In this document: one piece after another, positions 24,171-32,584 of the stretch | Layout of the letters: each line of letters begins with the position of its first letter | Numbering within the stretch: position 1 is the stretch's first letter | Program-made: the position numbers and the translations under genes | Assembly: GCA_019192485.1 (NCBI GenBank) | Contig: JAHCMJ010000004.1 | Location: 1-40,987 of the forward strand | Direction of reading: 5' to 3' | Source of the DNA: Cyclobacteriaceae bacterium HetDA_MAG_MS6 | GTDB lineage: Bacteria > Bacteroidota > Bacteroidia > Cytophagales > Cyclobacteriaceae | Length of the DNA stretch: 40,987 nucleotides | The notes under the pieces: model-generated | Database searches by the model: none | What the model was told of the DNA's origin: nothing | Seen by the model: only the letters and a program-made list of their open reading frames with translations

Positions 24171-25064
24171 TTAATATAATTCATCCAACGAAGTCTTCAG
24201 GTATCTTCTGATGGCCTGATAGGTACTCAAATATGCAACTAATATTCCTAGCAATATCACTCCACCAAAAAGAACGACCAAACTAAAATCATCAACCAAA
24301 TTCTGCAAATCCTCCACTCGTCTGTTGGCGTAGATGATTAGCAGGTATAAAGTACTACAGGAGAAGATACCGGCAAAAAAACCGTAAGCTGCTGATCTTT
24401 GTAGAAAAGGACGCCTAATAAACTTGCTGGTTGCTCCCACCAACTGCATGCTGCGAATCAGGAATCGTTGTGAAAATAACGCTAGCTTGATAGTGTTGTT
24501 GATTAATATCACGACTACCAAGACCAATATAATGGCAAAACCCACCAGTATTACTCCAATCTTGGCGAGGTTGTTATTAATACTCCTCACCAAGGATTCT
24601 ACATAAGTCACCTCATAAACACCCCTGATAGATTGAATTTCCTTAGAAATCCAGCTTAAACTATCAACGGACTGGTATTCTGGCTGAATCTTCATGACAA
24701 AAAGATCCCGCAACGGATTGTCCCCGAGAAAATCTCGAAAATCCTCTCCGGTATCTTTAATGAATTCCGCTGCTGCCTGGTCCTTGGTAATATGAGTTAT
24801 GCTAGGTCGATCCTGCTTTTTGAGGATATATGGCTTGGAAGTAATAGTACGTCGGATTCTGGTGACCTCATTGTTGGTCACTGATTTGTTGAGATAGACC
24901 TGCACCTCAACGTTTTCCTTGATGGCGGTGGTAAGCTGACTAGTATAGACAATCATCAGTCCAAGTAGTCCAACTACAATAAGGGCCAGGGTAATGCTGA
25001 AAATGACGCTTACAAATGGATAGCTACCAAGTTTTCGTTTTCTTCTGACCTTTTTCTCCTCCAT
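24171..25064 (-). CDS. ftsX: Cell division protein FtsX
   Basis: The 297-residue product has the FtsX layout. A basic cytoplasmic start (RRKRKLGSYPF) is followed by TM1 (about 17-41). An extracytoplasmic domain (about 42-165) has 'VQVYLNKSVTNNEVTRIRRT' and 'YVESLVRSINNNLAKIG'. Three further helices (about 168-290) carry the FtsX permease fold. FtsX pairs with the ATPase FtsE to activate peptidoglycan hydrolases at the septum; ftsE is not in this window, as is usual in Bacteroidota, where the two genes are often apart. It is the first gene of the operon running to gldC. Confidence 0.95.
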   Translation of the reverse strand: MEEKKVRRKRKLGSYPFVSVIFSITLALIVVGLLGLMIVYTSQLTTAIKENVEVQVYLNKSVTNNEVTRIRRTITSKPYILKKQDRPSITHITKDQAAAEFIKDTGEDFRDFLGDNPLRDLFVMKIQPEYQSVDSLSWISKEIQSIRGVYEVTYVESLVRSINNNLAKIGVILVGFAIILVLVVVILINNTIKLALFSQRFLIRSMQLVGATSKFIRRPFLQRSAAYGFFAGIFSCSTLYLLIIYANRRVEDLQNLVDDFSLVVLFGGVILLGILVAYLSTYQAIRRYLKTSLDELY

Positions 25065-25070
25065 GCCTCA

Positions 25071-25078
25071 CAAAATTA
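25071..25078 (-). promoter_or_regulatory. Possible -7 element of the ftsX operon
   Basis: The minus strand reads TAATTTTG, an exact TAnnTTTG match. It would start transcription only a few bases before the ATG at 25064, implying a nearly leaderless mRNA, so the call is uncertain. Confidence 0.3.
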
Positions 25079-25144
25079 AAACAAATTGGACATGTTAGAG
25101 GCACAAGGCCAAATTCAAACAACTTTAAAATCAACGACGTGGCC

Positions 25145-26044
25145 TTATCGTTTATTGGATCTGATAATATTGAGATCTGAAATAGTTGATTGGTCGGTAA
25201 TAGGTTGTAAGTCCTTTACCCTCTTGCTGGCGTCAAGATGAAAATACATGTTGCCGTATAGTAAGTACAGTGTCTTACCGTCTATGGAATTGATCTCAAG
25301 GATTTCATAAGTATCTTTTTCAAAATCTCCTATCAAAGACAATTGGCCATCAAAATATTTGTATTGCAAAACACCTTTCTTGAAGATCTTATTGACCTTT
25401 ACATGCTCCAAATCTCCTGGTACTGACACGGAAACATCTTCGACCTGCTCTGCTACATAATGATCCGCTTCAGAAATTGGGTCTGCGACAGAAGGAACAG
25501 ATATTTGCGGAATAATATTCTCTTCGATGGCATCTTCCCCTACCTCTTTTTGAGTCAAGTCCTGTGGAGGTATGCTCAAAGCAACCTTGGCTAGTGTGGA
25601 AGTGGTGCGCGCCGCAGGGTTAAGAGCAGGTTGTATTGGCAGTGAAATAGCTTCTTTTGTATACCGCTGAGGCATGTCAATAGTGATGGTCATATCATCT
25701 GTCATCACTTCTCCAGTAACACTTGACTTTTCACCAGGTGTAAATGATAAATAGGCAATTGTCAGCATACCAATTGCAACGGCTCCACCAATCGCTGCCT
25801 TGAGTAAGGCGCCGTTACCAACACCAAGTGCACTTGGAGCAACATCGATGCTAGCCAAATGAGCTTTTAACTCAGCTTTGCGGTATTGTTGGATACCATT
25901 AATAATGATTCTTTCTTGTGCTACGGCCTCTTCCAGACCGGGAGTTGTTCTTATCATCTCCTCAAAGGAGGTAATTTCACTCTCGGACATCCTTCCGGAA
26001 AGGTAAGAGTCTATGGCTTCGGTATGCTGATTGTGGTTGGTCAT
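25145..26044 (-). CDS. Probable anti-sigma factor (membrane-anchored, non-FecR)
   Basis: The 299-residue product starts with a short helical region like zinc-free anti-sigma domains (EAIDSYLSGRMSESEITSFE), then a membrane helix at about 80-101 (LLKAAIGGAVAIGMLTIAYL). The long outer part has a low-complexity linker to about residue 210, then a small beta-rich domain (YKYFDGQLSLIGDFEKDTYE; TLYLLYGNMYFHLDAS). It has no FecR domain. It begins one base after the ECF sigma gene's stop, which with the topology supports sigma control. The outer domain may sense an envelope signal. I do not recognise a named family. Confidence 0.75.
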   Translation of the reverse strand: MTNHNQHTEAIDSYLSGRMSESEITSFEEMIRTTPGLEEAVAQERIIINGIQQYRKAELKAHLASIDVAPSALGVGNGALLKAAIGGAVAIGMLTIAYLSFTPGEKSSVTGEVMTDDMTITIDMPQRYTKEAISLPIQPALNPAARTTSTLAKVALSIPPQDLTQKEVGEDAIEENIIPQISVPSVADPISEADHYVAEQVEDVSVSVPGDLEHVKVNKIFKKGVLQYKYFDGQLSLIGDFEKDTYEILEINSIDGKTLYLLYGNMYFHLDASKRVKDLQPITDQSTISDLNIIRSNKR

Positions 26045-26045
26045 T

Positions 26046-26585
26046 TCAATTAAAGAAGTCCTTTTCTGTATATCGCTGTTTTATCAAACTATCTAGCCGT
26101 TTCTTACATTTATATTTTTTAGTCTTTGCGGTATCCTGATTAGCAAAGTTCAATTTTTTAGCAATATCTGTCATCGACATGCCATCAAAGTAGTAATACG
26201 TCAACAAACTCTTACAGGGATCCCCTAACTCTCCAATACATTGCATCACTATCCTGAAGGTCTCATCCTCCTCATAAGACTGGTACTCATTACCATCTTT
26301 CTCTTCCCTTGACAGTCTACTTTTCCTATCTAATTCTTTTCTCCACTGATTCTGACAAATACTGTACAAGTACGTACTGATCTTAGAAGTTAAAACCAGT
26401 TTCCCACTTGCAGCTTTTTGCCAGAAAGCGATCAAAGCCTCTTGATACACATCCTGTGCTTCCTCCTCTGTACCGTTATTACTAAGAACAATTTTATTCA
26501 TCATTCTATAGTACTTCTTGTACAGGTAGTCCAACACGCGCTCATCTCCCCGACCTATTCGTTCGAGTATTTCGCTGTCTTTCAT
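26046..26585 (-). CDS. ECF RNA polymerase sigma factor
   Basis: The 179-residue product has sigma region 2 at about 8-75 (RVLDYLYKKYYRMMNKIVLS, 'EEEAQDVYQEALIAFWQKA') and region 4 at about 115-170 (CIGELGDPCKSLLTYYYFDG, 'SMTDIAKKLNFANQDTAKTK'). It differs from the FecI-like sigma at 1577-2200 and is paired with a non-FecR anti-sigma gene. A perfect 14-bp dyad (TCACCT-TT-AGGTGA, 26586-26599) abuts its ATG and could mask the start or bind a regulator. Confidence 0.93.
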   Translation of the reverse strand: MKDSEILERIGRGDERVLDYLYKKYYRMMNKIVLSNNGTEEEAQDVYQEALIAFWQKAASGKLVLTSKISTYLYSICQNQWRKELDRKSRLSREEKDGNEYQSYEEDETFRIVMQCIGELGDPCKSLLTYYYFDGMSMTDIAKKLNFANQDTAKTKKYKCKKRLDSLIKQRYTEKDFFN

Positions 26586-26599
26586 TCACCTTTAGGTGA
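26586..26599. promoter_or_regulatory. Palindrome directly before the sigma factor start codon
   Basis: TCACCT at 26586-26591 and AGGTGA at 26594-26599 form a perfect dyad next to the ATG at 26585. It could be an operator or an mRNA hairpin at the ribosome entry site. Only the symmetry is seen; function is not known. Confidence 0.35.
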
Positions 26600-26688
26600 G
26601 TCCAAGAGACTCTTTTGTTTAATACTGAAAACTAAAAATAAGTAACCTCTTACTACACTTTTGAGGTCTAAAATAAATCAATATTCTA

Positions 26689-27330
26689 CTATCCGATGGG
26701 CAGTACTTGGTTTTCAACCACGGCGAAGACACTGCTATTGCCGGACACTTTGATAGGATGGCTACCGGTAAAATTACCAAAAGCAGGCAAAAATGCCGAA
26801 GAATCAGTAAAGTAATAACATGGTAATCTGACTCCTTGTTTTGCCATACCCCTCAGTCTGACTGAAGGATGAATATGTCCTGAAATATTAAAAAATTCAC
26901 TCTCTTCACTTTGATGCGTAAAAAGAAATGGGCCCACTTCTAACATTGACGAAACCTGCAGATTAGAGTGTTGATAATGATCGTCTTCTAGGAAATCGTG
27001 ATTACCCTTGATTAAGTAAAAGTGATGACCAGAGAATATCTGCAAAAATTGTCTGAAGTCGTCCCACTCATTGTTGCGATCACTATGAAATAAATCTCCG
27101 AGAAAATAGATCTTTCGAGCGCTGGTCCTTTTGATGACTACTCCCAATCGGTCAAGGTCATGACGGTGGATAGTTCTAGGGATGGGAATGCCGTGTTTCC
27201 TAAAATGCCCTGCCTTCGCCAAATGTAGATCAGATAGGATGAGCGCTTTATTAGCAGGCCAGAAAATTGCTTTTTCAGGTAGCAAGTGTAGTTTCTCTCC
27301 TCTGACCTCAACAACACAAGGGCTAGACAT
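26689..27330 (-). CDS. pdeM: Ligase-associated DNA-damage-response endonuclease PdeM
   Basis: The 213-residue metallophosphoesterase has all expected metal motifs: 'LSDLHLAKAGHFRKHG' (D34, H36), 'FLGDLFHS' (76-83), 'GNHDF' (109-113) and 'ISGHIHPSVRLRG' (149-161). This pattern is that of PdeM, the nuclease found with a Lhr-type helicase, an ATP-dependent ligase and an exonuclease in a bacterial repair set. Here the helicase gene is close upstream, but a DUF2147 gene lies between, and its stop is 3 bp before this ATG. The ligase and exonuclease genes are not in this window. Confidence 0.92.
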   Translation of the reverse strand: MSSPCVVEVRGEKLHLLPEKAIFWPANKALILSDLHLAKAGHFRKHGIPIPRTIHRHDLDRLGVVIKRTSARKIYFLGDLFHSDRNNEWDDFRQFLQIFSGHHFYLIKGNHDFLEDDHYQHSNLQVSSMLEVGPFLFTHQSEESEFFNISGHIHPSVRLRGMAKQGVRLPCYYFTDSSAFLPAFGNFTGSHPIKVSGNSSVFAVVENQVLPIG

Positions 27331-27333
27331 CCA

Positions 27334-27774
27334 TCAACCCTCCACTCTTAGCCATGTCTGTGTCCGGTACAAAAACATGATGTATCCCCTGACCTTTAGG
27401 TTCCCTTCTTCATCTGTCCACAATTTACAATCATAGACACTGCCATTTTCCGGATCAAGAATATCCCCATCTCGATATTCGTCATCCTTTTTATCATATT
27501 TCATATTCCTGATGATCTCCATACCTATAATCTTCTGCTTATACCTTGGGTCATCTTCATCGCAGTCAGTGCAAATAGGATCTGGGTCTTCACCTGGTTC
27601 CGTGTAGATCTTAAGTATTTTACCAAAAACCAAACCCTCTTTCTCGTAGATCTCAACCTCTGATCTAGTTTTACCGGAGTTGTCATCAACTGTTTTCCAT
27701 TTACCTACAATAGACTGGCCATTAGACAAAAGGGCAAATGTCAGTAAGGAGCAAAAAAATAGGTATTTCATCAT
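27334..27774 (-). CDS. DUF2147 exported protein
   Basis: The 146-residue product has a signal peptide (MMKYLFFCSLLTFALLSNGQ) and one DUF2147 domain: 'IVGKWKTVDDNSGKTRSEVE', 'EGLVFGKILKIY', 'CTDCDEDDPRYKQKIIG' and 'LKVRGYIMFLYRTQTWLRV'. The fold is thought to be a small lipocalin-like barrel of unknown ligand. CxxC lies in CTDC. It sits between the repair helicase and pdeM with tight spacing (28 bp and 3 bp), which is odd for an exported protein and probably reflects operon shuffling rather than a repair role. Confidence 0.9.
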   Translation of the reverse strand: MMKYLFFCSLLTFALLSNGQSIVGKWKTVDDNSGKTRSEVEIYEKEGLVFGKILKIYTEPGEDPDPICTDCDEDDPRYKQKIIGMEIIRNMKYDKKDDEYRDGDILDPENGSVYDCKLWTDEEGNLKVRGYIMFLYRTQTWLRVEG

Positions 27775-27802
27775 AGGTCTGTTTCTTTCTAAATTAATTG
27801 AT

Positions 27803-30271
27803 CTATTCTAAACCTCCTGCATTTCTTTCTAGCTGTAGCTGCATTTTAGCCACTCGATCACTTAGTTGCTCAGAGGTCAGATTTTCTCTACGCAAAGAGT
27901 CTACCAAAATCGGAAACGCAAAAGGTGTAGGTTGGTTGGTTTCCATCAATACAATTTTTTGCGAATTGATCCTTCTTACAGCCTCAAAAAGCCTTGATTG
28001 CTCCAGCTGTTGATTCATGACTTCTTCCACTGATTGCTGAATCAGCAAGTTTTCATGGTCATAATCTTCAAAAACTTTGTAAATAATACCAGATGATGCC
28101 TGCAAATGTTTACTCCTTACTTGCTTGCCTGGATAGCCTTGAAAAATGAGCCCAGCAATGGTGGCGACATCGCGAAACTTACGCTTGCTCATCTCTGTCT
28201 TATTGACAGATTGATTGATATCCTGAAATAAATTATCTTCACTAAACAAGTCGAGTTCCAGCGCTTCGACAATAGGTATATCTTGGTCAGAAAGTAGCTC
28301 AAAGCCATAATCATTCATGGAGATAGAGAAACTGATAGGCAACATCTGACTGATCCTGTAAGCAACAAGGCCTGCCAGCACCTCATGAACAAACATGCCT
28401 TCAAATGGATAAATAAAAATGTGATTGCCAAAGCGGGTGGTAGTTTTTTCGATAAGGAGTGTTTTGGAGTCTGGGATTTTAGACCATCTTGCTTGTAGCA
28501 TCAATATGGGTTTGATTGTTGCTAGCTCTATATCGGAGTAATCACCATTTGCGGCTTGCTCTAGCTTTTGCTTAATCACCTCAGACAACATGGAGGAAAG
28601 CGGAAGTCTACCCCCGCCCCAGGCAGGTGTAAGACCTTTTTTCTTGTTGGACTTTTTTACGATCACCGTGAGATCCTTGATCATGACAAACTCCAGATTG
28701 CGCCCTGCAAACCAAAAAGCATCCCCAGGGTTAAGTTTTGAGATAAAGTACTCCTCAATCGTACCGAGATACCCACCTGTCAGAAATCTAACTTTTAGAG
28801 AGGGATCTCCTACTATTGTTCCGATGGAGAGTCGGTGTCTAGTTGCTGTTCTTTTATTGATGATCTTGTAGACCCCATCTTCTTCATAAACTTTCGCGTA
28901 CTCATCATAAGCACCTAAGGATTTACCTCCGGTTGTGATAAAATCAAGTACCCACCGCCATTCATTACCAGTCAACTGCCGAAAGCAATAGGTAGACCTA
29001 ACTTCCTCTAGGATTTCTATAGCTCTAAAACCACCGCCAACTGCTAACGTCACTAGGTATTGCACTAGCACATCAATACACTTTTCGAGAGGTTTCCGAC
29101 TTTCGAACTTACCTTCGGCTACTGCCTGCCTTAGAGCTGCACCTTCCACCAATTCAAGAGAATGAGTCGGCACAAAGAAAATTTGACTTGGTGCACCTGG
29201 CCTATGACCACTTCTACCAGCCCGCTGTTGAAAACGGCTAACTCCTTTTGGTCCTCCTACTTGGATCACAGTATCCACTGGTCTAAAATCAACACCTAAG
29301 TCCAAACTCGAAGTGCATACTACCAACTTCAACTTACCAGCATGCAGCGCATCCTCTACCCAGTTTCGAATGTTAGGATCCATCGACCCATGATGCATAG
29401 CCATAACCCCGGCCAACTCCGGAGCAAAATTGAGAAATGCTTGGTACCACAGCTCAGTTTGAGATCTAGTATTGGTAAAAAGTAAAGTAGTCTCACTCTT
29501 TTCTACTATTGGTAATATTTTTGGAAGAAGTTTGGTACCCAAGTGCCCAGACCACGGAAAGTTTTCGACCTCATCTGGGAGGATCGATTGAATGGATATT
29601 TCCTTTTCAATATCGGCCTTGACTGCTATCGCCTCCTTACGCCACTCCTCCCCTAACAGTACTCGCTTCGCCTGTTTCAGATTTCCTATCGTGGCTGATA
29701 TTCCCCATATTTTGACTTTTTGCTTGGCTATTTTCTTTATTCTGGCCAATGCCAACTCCGAAGCTACCCCTCTTTTAGTTCCGATCAATTCATGCCATTC
29801 ATCAGCAATAATTGCTTTGACATTTTTGAAGTAATAGGGGTAGTCCGATTGACTCAACAAGATGTGAATACTCTCAGGCGTAATCACTATTGCATCGGGA
29901 GGTTTGTTTTTTTGTGCTTGCCGGGCACTAGTGAATGTATCTCCCGTCCTCAGCCCTACCGTCCATGGGATGCCCATTTCATTGGCTGCTTGTTGCATAG
30001 CTGACTGAATGTCTTTCGCCAAAGCCCGCAACGGTGTAATCCAGATCACCTTCAGTCCCTTCTCATAGGGATCGCTTATGAAGGTTTCAAGGAGAGTTGG
30101 AATCCATAAGGCATAAGTCTTACCACTACCCGTTGGGGCATTTAGCAATCCGGACTTACCGTCCAGATAGGCATTCCAGCAATCTAATTGAAACTGAAAA
30201 GCCGTCCAACCTCGACTCTCAAACCATTCTCGTCCTTTTTTAATCAGTACCTCCCTAGTATAATCCACCAA
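27803..30271 (-). CDS. Ligase-associated DEXH-box DNA repair helicase (Lhr family)
   Basis: The product is about 822 residues. Superfamily 2 motifs are clear: Walker A 'NAPTGSGKTYALW' (44-56), DEWH at 157-160, SAT at 192-194 and motif VI 'FQQRAGRSGHRPG'. The Lhr core with its winged-helix and C-terminal domains follows (ILEEVRSTYCFRQLTGNEWR; GGGRLPLSSML). It should unwind or anneal DNA strands in the repair set that includes PdeM. No in-frame ATG exists before the core, and the next in-frame stop upstream is at about 30340. The start is therefore TTG 30271 or GTG 30268, unless a sequence error hides an ATG. Confidence 0.93.
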   Translation of the reverse strand: MVDYTREVLIKKGREWFESRGWTAFQFQLDCWNAYLDGKSGLLNAPTGSGKTYALWIPTLLETFISDPYEKGLKVIWITPLRALAKDIQSAMQQAANEMGIPWTVGLRTGDTFTSARQAQKNKPPDAIVITPESIHILLSQSDYPYYFKNVKAIIADEWHELIGTKRGVASELALARIKKIAKQKVKIWGISATIGNLKQAKRVLLGEEWRKEAIAVKADIEKEISIQSILPDEVENFPWSGHLGTKLLPKILPIVEKSETTLLFTNTRSQTELWYQAFLNFAPELAGVMAMHHGSMDPNIRNWVEDALHAGKLKLVVCTSSLDLGVDFRPVDTVIQVGGPKGVSRFQQRAGRSGHRPGAPSQIFFVPTHSLELVEGAALRQAVAEGKFESRKPLEKCIDVLVQYLVTLAVGGGFRAIEILEEVRSTYCFRQLTGNEWRWVLDFITTGGKSLGAYDEYAKVYEEDGVYKIINKRTATRHRLSIGTIVGDPSLKVRFLTGGYLGTIEEYFISKLNPGDAFWFAGRNLEFVMIKDLTVIVKKSNKKKGLTPAWGGGRLPLSSMLSEVIKQKLEQAANGDYSDIELATIKPILMLQARWSKIPDSKTLLIEKTTTRFGNHIFIYPFEGMFVHEVLAGLVAYRISQMLPISFSISMNDYGFELLSDQDIPIVEALELDLFSEDNLFQDINQSVNKTEMSKRKFRDVATIAGLIFQGYPGKQVRSKHLQASSGIIYKVFEDYDHENLLIQQSVEEVMNQQLEQSRLFEAVRRINSQKIVLMETNQPTPFAFPILVDSLRRENLTSEQLSDRVAKMQLQLERNAGGLE

Positions 30272-30519
30272 GCGAAGATCTTCATTTAAAAAACTAGGAA
30301 CGAACCAAGGCTGGAAATTATGTTGACTTTCATCCTAGGGAAATCACATACAGACACCTTCATAATAACATGTAACCAGCTTTCCCATTACTTATCTGAA
30401 CTAGCTTTTAGTCCTGATCATCAGGCATAACCCTGATAGCAGGAAATCAACTTAGAGATGAAGTATAGATTCGATCATCTAATTAAGCTCATGTATTCTC
30501 GGCTAGAATATCTTTACCT

Positions 30520-31194
30520 CTAAAGCAATTCACCGGATAAGACAATTGCTTTCACGACGTCCATTTCAGTTTCCAAAGGTATGCTTTCAGCTTTCATCTT
30601 GGCTTTCAATGCTTTGTAGTTTCTGAGGTGCTTTAATCCTGACTTAGTGGGCTTCAATGATACTAATTCTTTGGTATCCTTGTAGTAAACGTAATAAGAG
30701 GAATTTTTTATAAACCTATAGTTAGGAGACCCAATATCGAGCTGTACATTATAATCTGGTTTCAACACATCCACTCGGTGACACTTGACCACGGTCAGCT
30801 TAGGTGTCTCTGCCAGACGTTCACAAAGGCTTTCTTTGGACTCTATTTGCAAAAGTCTCCTATTGAGCAGGAATTGACCCGTTTTTAGCTTGATTGAATC
30901 GATCTGATCAGCATTTACCGCCATCTCTCTTCCCTTGAAGCTCACTACGATTTGGTCGAAATAGAGATCATAATCGATATCTCCCTGTAAGTCCTGGAAA
31001 GCTTGAAAGAAAACACTAGCTGGCAGGAAATTATCAAACAGTCTGATTGACCCCTCATAACCGGTAGGTTTGTCCCTTACCGAGATCATGCCAAGGTCTG
31101 TAACAATATCACTAAATTCTCTAGAGGCCTGACTAGAAGCTGCAATAGCAAATAACAGAAAGGCTGATAATAATACGGTTGATTTTGTTATCAT
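30520..31194 (-). CDS. Exported protein of unknown function downstream of the SusCD operon
   Basis: An in-frame start exists at 31251, but the 15-19 codons it adds run through the terminator at 31222-31255. The ATG at 31194 begins a clean signal peptide (MITKSTVLLSAFLLFAIAAS SQA), so it is preferred: 224 residues. The mature part is beta-rich, with 'EGSIRLFDNFLPASVFFQAF', 'GDIDYDLYFDQIVVSFKGRE' and 'NSSYYVYYKDTKELVSLKPT'. No family was recognised. It follows the terminator of the SusC-SusD operon and is probably a separate unit. Confidence 0.75.
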   Translation of the reverse strand: MITKSTVLLSAFLLFAIAASSQASREFSDIVTDLGMISVRDKPTGYEGSIRLFDNFLPASVFFQAFQDLQGDIDYDLYFDQIVVSFKGREMAVNADQIDSIKLKTGQFLLNRRLLQIESKESLCERLAETPKLTVVKCHRVDVLKPDYNVQLDIGSPNYRFIKNSSYYVYYKDTKELVSLKPTKSGLKHLRNYKALKAKMKAESIPLETEMDVVKAIVLSGELL

Positions 31195-31221
31195 AATTTC
31201 AGGATAGATAAGAATGCAATA

Positions 31222-31255
31222 ATAAAAAAAGGTTGTCATGAAACATGACAACCTT
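31222..31255 (-). terminator. Terminator of the SusC-SusD operon
   Basis: AAGGTTGTCATG (31229-31240) pairs perfectly with CATGACAACCTT (31244-31255) around a 3-nt loop. On the minus strand it is followed by a run of seven T. It lies 23 bp after the stop of the Calx-beta gene at 31278. Confidence 0.9.
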
Positions 31256-31277
31256 AATTCTTAAATCACTTATTCCC

Positions 31278-32570
31278 TTAGCTTCTCACAAATCCTAAAA
31301 TGAAGTTATCAGAGTTATCTTCATCAAGGAATGCTTCGGCATCAGTAGAGGTGATCGATGTAATCTCAATTTCTATTGATCCATTTCCAGCAGTAGTACC
31401 GGCATCAAGTGCAGCACTTAGTACTTGAATAGTAATCTCACCAGAGGTTTGGCCAGCAGTCAACGTTACTGCACCACCTGTCAGATCAGTGTAATCAACA
31501 CCTGCTGCAGCATTGGTAGTGGTAATCGTATAGTTTACTGTAACATCTTCCAATGACTCACTTGAGAGTGTAACTGGGAAATTCAGGAAGCCAATATCAT
31601 TAGCTGAGGATAAAGCCGTCGAGTCAGCATTATCTGTACTAACAGTCTTTATATCATCTTTGATAAAGAACTTCAATGTATCAGCAGCCGTCAGATCTAA
31701 TCCTCCACCTATGCTAACTGCGGATAATGCCACAGTTAGTGAATCATTGGCAGAAAAGGTCACTGAATCAAATGGTTGCGCTACATCCATGGAGTCCAAC
31801 ATATCCTCTAGTGCCGAATCATTAATCGGAAGTATTTCCAGGTCGATTTCAGTCTCTCCAGCAGGGATAGTGAAGGGACCGGTTCCCGATGTAAACGTAA
31901 AATCCGTTCCAATACCAAGGCTTCCACCAAGGCTAGTAATGGAGAAAGTTACTGCTTGGGTAGTTGCATAACTCAAGGACATAGTAACCTTAGCGGTATC
32001 TGCATCATCTTCATCAATTGTCAATGCATTTGCTGAAAGTGATAAAGTGAGGTCAGAATCATCCAATGCTACTGTGGCAATGGTAAGAATCTCCGTACCA
32101 CCACGACCGATTGCATAGTTGGTACCGTCCGCTCCCACCGCGCTGACTAGGGTAAGAATAATGGTTTCTTCTCCCTCGTCTACGGCATCTGTTAACAACT
32201 CAACTACTATGTTAGCTGCAAAAGGATCATTAGCCTGACCAATAGTAGTATATGGGATTACGACTGTCCCTTGGGCTCCAGAAGCACCAGAAATGGTATA
32301 GTCAGTTCCTAAAGTAGCAGTACCACTGATTGCGTATGTAACAGTCACGTCACTTAGCATTCCTGTAGGTGCCTCTACAGTAAATGTGATATCGTCATCA
32401 GACTCTTCAGCCTCAACGTTATTTTCAGTTACTGATTCACCGGGTGAATCCCAAGCCACATAAGCAGGAAGTTCTTCAAGGTCGAAACCTTGGTCGTCTT
32501 CATAACTGAAGTCTTCACACGAAAAAGCGACTACTGCCAGTGATAAGATTATTAAATATATATTCTTCAT
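31278..32570 (-). CDS. Calx-beta repeat lipoprotein of a SusCD operon
   Basis: The 430-residue product is a lipoprotein (AVVAFSC, C18) followed by an acidic stretch. At least three Calx-beta-like repeats are visible: about 40-165 (VTVTYAISGTATLGTDYTIS, DEGEETIILTLVSA), about 175-300 (VTFSITSLGGSLGIGTDFTF, 'IPAGETEIDLEILP') and about 315-430 (DVTVNYTITTTNAAAGVDYT, 'TSGEITIQVLSAAL'). Such repeats bind calcium in some proteins. It is the third gene after susC and susD, 14 bp from susD, where SusE/F-type surface binding lipoproteins often sit, so a ligand-capture role is likely. The protein is very acidic, fitting a marine surface protein. Confidence 0.85.
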   Translation of the reverse strand: MKNIYLIILSLAVVAFSCEDFSYEDDQGFDLEELPAYVAWDSPGESVTENNVEAEESDDDITFTVEAPTGMLSDVTVTYAISGTATLGTDYTISGASGAQGTVVIPYTTIGQANDPFAANIVVELLTDAVDEGEETIILTLVSAVGADGTNYAIGRGGTEILTIATVALDDSDLTLSLSANALTIDEDDADTAKVTMSLSYATTQAVTFSITSLGGSLGIGTDFTFTSGTGPFTIPAGETEIDLEILPINDSALEDMLDSMDVAQPFDSVTFSANDSLTVALSAVSIGGGLDLTAADTLKFFIKDDIKTVSTDNADSTALSSANDIGFLNFPVTLSSESLEDVTVNYTITTTNAAAGVDYTDLTGGAVTLTAGQTSGEITIQVLSAALDAGTTAGNGSIEIEITSITSTDAEAFLDEDNSDNFILGFVRS

Positions 32571-32584
32571 GATTCTTCAGTCTT

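Noticed and set aside
30413-30425. CCTGAT-C-ATCAGG dyad downstream of the unknown exported protein gene
   Set aside because: The one-base centre allows no hairpin loop without opening the stem, there is no T run, and it lies in a gap with no supported promoter, so no function could be argued.
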